Shown piece after piece: positions 35,322 to 38,152 of a DNA stretch of 38,152 nt (position 1 is the stretch's first letter; each line of letters opens with the position of its first letter). The notes beneath the pieces were generated by a model, which saw only the letters and a list, made by a program, of their open reading frames with translations, was not told where the DNA came from and did not search any database. The stretch covers positions 1,370,636 to 1,408,787 of the forward strand of contig NZ_JH165159.1 in the NCBI RefSeq assembly GCF_000227765.1, given 5' to 3'. Source of the stretch: Neisseria wadsworthii 9715 (GTDB taxonomy: Bacteria; Pseudomonadota; Gammaproteobacteria; Burkholderiales; Neisseriaceae). Position numbers and translations under genes: made by a program.

Positions 35322-37241
35322 CTACGTTAATCTTGAAAACCTACGATTGCTATAAGGAAAATCCACACCATACACAAACCAAATCAATAAGGCATATAAA
35401 AAAGCCTGAATCCATAAGCTTGTATTTAAATTTCCTGCCTTCAAAGGAATAGAAGGGATATAAGTCATCACTATTCCAAGCAGAATTGAAGCAATTGCCA
35501 GCCATTGGTAAACGCGCATACCCATAAAATAAGGGGTTTGAGGTTCGCCGCGAAGCGATTCTTCTACAAACCGGAAAATGCCGCTGAGAATGAAATATAT
35601 GCCTGTTACGAATGATGCGGGCATTTCCAGCGTATACAGCCGCCACAAAAGAAAGAAACTGAGAAAGTTTGCCGCCATTGAATAAAACTGTGTGGGGTAA
35701 AGATTTTGTCCGCATAAACCGGCCAGTTTGTTGACTCGGGATTTGGGGTGTGTGAACCGTAAACCCTGTACCGTGTCGGTGGGTTTGCCGTGGCAGCAGC
35801 CTTGAACCAAGCAGCGGCATCTGCCGAAAAACTGGATGGGGCATGCAGCTAGAGCTGCCGCCGCCAATAGCGACCAGATATCTGTTCCGAACAGCCCTGC
35901 CGTAAATACTGCGGTTAAAATGCCGATAACGCTACCGTAGTAACCAAACGGGCGCAATAAGGCGGCGGAGCCTTCTACCCATTGCGCCCACAATCCGGCA
36001 CCGATAAAGCCGGAAAGCCCCATCAGGTAAACGGCCCACAAGTTGCCGGGCAATAGATAAGCCATGATTAAAAAACCGAAAAAGCCGCCTAAAGCCGCAT
36101 AAAATCCGTGATTAATCAGGCGCACTTTGCCGAATTGCCATTCACGCCAGGAATTTGCAATCCGTTCACAGAAATGCAATAAGCCCATATAAACCGACTT
36201 CCTATATCTGACCAAGCAGTACACTGAAACAGCAGCAGCGGCATCTGCAAGGGTGTGATTATGGGTGGTCAGGCAGCTTAAGATAACCAGCCATGATGCT
36301 GCTACAAGGTAGCGGCGGTATGGCATAGGTGTGCCGGCAAAGTAATACGCGGCAATGAGTGCCCAAAATATATGAAAAGATGGAAACGAAGCCATGGGCG
36401 AATCGTATTGACGCCCCCATTCAATCATATTGCTGAAAAGCGAATCAGGCAGCGTTTGGTAATTTATTGCTGCCGGAACAACCAGATAGCCATAAAAAAT
36501 CAGCAACATTCCCCAAAAAGCATCACTCATCCATGCCCGCAAACGTTGGTTGCTGTCGATAATAAACGGAACGGCTATTGTGAGCGGGTAAGCCAACAGA
36601 TAAAACAATACGGTAAACGGCAAAATCGGCACATAAGCATCTGCAGCGGTGTTGCTGTAAAACATATCTGAAGGTAAACCTAGCCAAACAAATATTTCGT
36701 AGCCCAGCAGCCATGGCACAAACACCAGCAAGGCGGCCCGTGATTTTTCAGACAGGCCCGGTTTGCGCCCATTGGGCGGAGGAAGATCCAGCCATGTTTT
36801 GTGTAACAAAGGCTTAGCACCAAATTGCCGTTCGATAATTTTACGCTCAAAGCCGTATATGTAAGCCACAATCATCAGTGCAAACAGTGGTGTAACCAGC
36901 CACACGCCGGCAGACGAACCGTTCAGCCATGACAAACCCAAACACAGCAAGACCGCGCCTGTGTAAATTGGATGCCGGCAAACGCGGTAAGCACCAGAAA
37001 ATACATATTCTTCAGGAGGAAACGCATTCATCGGCAAACCTTTGCCCGTGCGCCATAAACCAATCATCGCCCATAGCATCAAAGCTATTCCCCCCGCAGC
37101 GATAAATCCGCCCGGCCATTGTGCGCCGGGCAAAGGTAGTGTAACCGCGTTATCGGCGTGTACGGCCCATTGCCACAGTAATACGGGCAGAAGCAGGCAA
37201 AACACGGCAGCGTAGAGTATTTTTTGCAAAATTAAAGGCAT
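35322..37241 (-). CDS. Three-part membrane enzyme: ICMT-like + PAP2-like + Lgt-like fusion
   Basis: 639 residues, mostly membrane helices. Part 1 (about 1-155) resembles isoprenylcysteine/phospholipid methyltransferases: YRVCRHPIYTG at 85-95 and FERKIIERQFG at 131-141. Part 2 (about 165-350) is PAP2-like: SFPSFH with H290, and HNHTLAD with H329 and D333, which match phosphatase motifs C2 and C3. Part 3 (about 375-595) resembles prolipoprotein diacylglyceryl transferase: GRCRCLVQGCCHGKPTD at 473-489, YPTQFYS at 515-521 and RFVEESLR at 557-564. All three sets of key residues look intact. A GGCCTGTCTGAA repeat lies at the junction of parts 1 and 2 (residues 162-165, GLSE). Function is not known; a lipid or lipoprotein modifying role is inferred. 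The 262-residue gene upstream is 57 bases away and probably in the same operon. Confidence 0.8.
   Translation of the reverse strand: MPLILQKILYAAVFCLLLPVLLWQWAVHADNAVTLPLPGAQWPGGFIAAGGIALMLWAMIGLWRTGKGLPMNAFPPEEYVFSGAYRVCRHPIYTGAVLLCLGLSWLNGSSAGVWLVTPLFALMIVAYIYGFERKIIERQFGAKPLLHKTWLDLPPPNGRKPGLSEKSRAALLVFVPWLLGYEIFVWLGLPSDMFYSNTAADAYVPILPFTVLFYLLAYPLTIAVPFIIDSNQRLRAWMSDAFWGMLLIFYGYLVVPAAINYQTLPDSLFSNMIEWGRQYDSPMASFPSFHIFWALIAAYYFAGTPMPYRRYLVAASWLVILSCLTTHNHTLADAAAAVSVYCLVRYRKSVYMGLLHFCERIANSWREWQFGKVRLINHGFYAALGGFFGFLIMAYLLPGNLWAVYLMGLSGFIGAGLWAQWVEGSAALLRPFGYYGSVIGILTAVFTAGLFGTDIWSLLAAAALAACPIQFFGRCRCLVQGCCHGKPTDTVQGLRFTHPKSRVNKLAGLCGQNLYPTQFYSMAANFLSFFLLWRLYTLEMPASFVTGIYFILSGIFRFVEESLRGEPQTPYFMGMRVYQWLAIASILLGIVMTYIPSIPLKAGNLNTSLWIQAFLYALLIWFVYGVDFPYSNRRFSRLT
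36747..36758 (-). repeat. Uptake-sequence variant at a domain junction
   Basis: GGCCTGTCTGAA on the coding strand, one mismatch, read as GLSE in the linker between the methyltransferase-like and PAP2-like parts. Confidence 0.75.
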
Positions 37242-37298
37242 ATATTTTCTTCAATAAAACCGTTATTTCGTTGGTTTTCTCTATTTATTAAAAGATAA

Positions 37299-38087
37299 TT
37301 AAGCACGCCACAATACTTTTTCATAAAGCGCCCAACCTGCTTCAGCCGGTGCACCGGGTATAGCAAGTTCGGCGCGGCTTTTCCACTTGGTTTCACGCGT
37401 TTTCAAGAAATCTTTACCGAACACGCGGTTGAGTACCGGAAAACGCCGGGCCAGTGTCAGTAAAGGTTCGTCTTTGATCACAGCAGGTTCGCGAAAGTTC
37501 AAATGCAAACCACATTCAGGCAGTAACAGGCGGCATTGATGCAAGATAAAATTTTGATAGCACCTGCCATCCAGATAAAGCAATTTCAAAGGATTTGCGC
37601 CGCGCCATTCCAGCCATACCAGTGTATGAGAAGGAGAAAGGAAACGCCCCCAATACAGTTCGTTTAAAGGCAGCCGCCACGGCTCTAAAGTTAGCGTTAG
37701 TGTTTCTGCGTAGCCAAGACCTTGAAAATATTGCCCATTTAACGAACAGGAAAACTGGGCCTTAGGTGTGTGGCAATGCCAGCGGACATATTTATCTGTA
37801 TCAGTGAAAGCGGCGGCGTTGAGTAAATCTATATCGTTAAGAGGTGCATCCAGAGCTTGCCATTGCGCCGATACGGATAAGTTTGGCTGCTGGAAAACAC
37901 GGTGATTTTCACCAAGCTTTGCAGCTTTCAGACAGGCATCTTCATGCAATGCATTATCCGAATTGTGAAACATCACTGAGGAATATGGTAGGCGGAGGCC
38001 CAGAAACGATAGTTCCGCAGCATACGCAATCACGGCATTGCCATGTTGGTCGATGCCGTCGAAATAATGTTTGCGGAGGGTAAACAC
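37299..38087 (-). CDS. Unassigned protein, possibly lipocalin-like; may extend past the window
   Basis: 262 residues from GTG at 38087, with AGGA 8 bases upstream. I do not recognise the family with confidence; beta-rich pieces such as GYAETLTLTLEPWRLPLNELYWGRF faintly recall the CrtC/AttH lipocalin-like proteins. No signal peptide is seen. The same frame stays open upstream to the window edge (reading PPPPQEHHVF before the GTG), so the true start may lie outside. It precedes the fusion gene by 57 bases on the same strand, which suggests a shared pathway. An uptake sequence (37927-37938) encodes ACLK within it. Confidence 0.6.
   Translation of the reverse strand: MFTLRKHYFDGIDQHGNAVIAYAAELSFLGLRLPYSSVMFHNSDNALHEDACLKAAKLGENHRVFQQPNLSVSAQWQALDAPLNDIDLLNAAAFTDTDKYVRWHCHTPKAQFSCSLNGQYFQGLGYAETLTLTLEPWRLPLNELYWGRFLSPSHTLVWLEWRGANPLKLLYLDGRCYQNFILHQCRLLLPECGLHLNFREPAVIKDEPLLTLARRFPVLNRVFGKDFLKTRETKWKSRAELAIPGAPAEAGWALYEKVLWRA
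37927..37938 (-). repeat. Uptake sequence inside the unassigned gene
   Basis: Perfect copy on the coding strand, read as ACLK. Confidence 0.9.
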
Positions 38088-38152
38088 GTGATGTTCCTGT
38101 GGGGGTGGTGGAAGAATGCAATTGAAAACAGATATAGGCTGCTTCGTATAAA

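Overview
The window looks like chromosomal DNA of a Neisseria-type betaproteobacterium. The strongest evidence is a dispersed 12-base repeat, TGCCTGTCTGAA, which I count by eye 34 times as a perfect copy on either strand, usually as inverted pairs between genes. From memory this matches the 'TG-wadDUS' dialect of the Neisseriaceae DNA uptake sequence, described for Neisseria wadsworthii; the species is an inference. Gene content (folB-plsY, pheA, ubiJ, tkt, lptE-holA, rpsT, pldA, aspS) fits a Neisseriaceae core genome.

Layout. 1-3.4 kb: on the minus strand, a membrane CheA-like kinase with a His-rich periplasmic loop, a stand-alone CheY receiver and a CheX-type phosphatase, with no CheW, receptor or motility genes in view. 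3.8-5.6 kb: folB (-), plsY (+) and a CbiM-like permease (-). 5.8-12.9 kb, plus strand: ftsK, a Bcr/CflA drug-efflux pump, pheA, an NAD(P)-binding epimerase-like protein and ubiJ. 13-17.3 kb, minus: an OPT-family transporter and tkt. 17.3-20 kb: an AT-rich block with a FemAB/GNAT-type acyltransferase, a secreted ankyrin protein and a small membrane protein. 20-25.8 kb, minus: holA and lptE with their own promoter, a decayed IS1595/IS1016-type transposase, a small membrane-anchored protein, a cardiolipin synthase and an MnmC2-only tRNA-modification oxidoreductase. 26-35 kb: an acetyl/succinyl-CoA transferase, a YchJ protein, rpsT, pldA, a DUF502 protein, a broken Ivy-like lysozyme inhibitor, aspS and a Na/Pi cotransporter. 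35.3-38.1 kb, minus: a very unusual 639-residue membrane protein joining methyltransferase-like, PAP2-like and Lgt-like parts, preceded by an unassigned protein open to the window edge.

How it works together. Most genes are housekeeping units separated by uptake-sequence hairpins that probably serve as terminators. Envelope lipid metabolism is well represented: plsY makes lysophosphatidate, cls makes cardiolipin, pldA cleaves outer-membrane phospholipid, lptE helps insert LPS, and the triple-domain protein is probably a lipid-head-group or lipoprotein-type enzyme.

Best candidates for something undescribed are (a) the ICMT-PAP2-Lgt fusion with its partner gene, and (b) the receptor-less kinase/CheY/CheX module with a histidine cluster. 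The uptake sequences also hold surprises: a perfect AG-dialect copy inside tkt, a mixed-dialect hairpin beside the broken lysozyme-inhibitor gene, and copies sitting in promoters and protein linkers.
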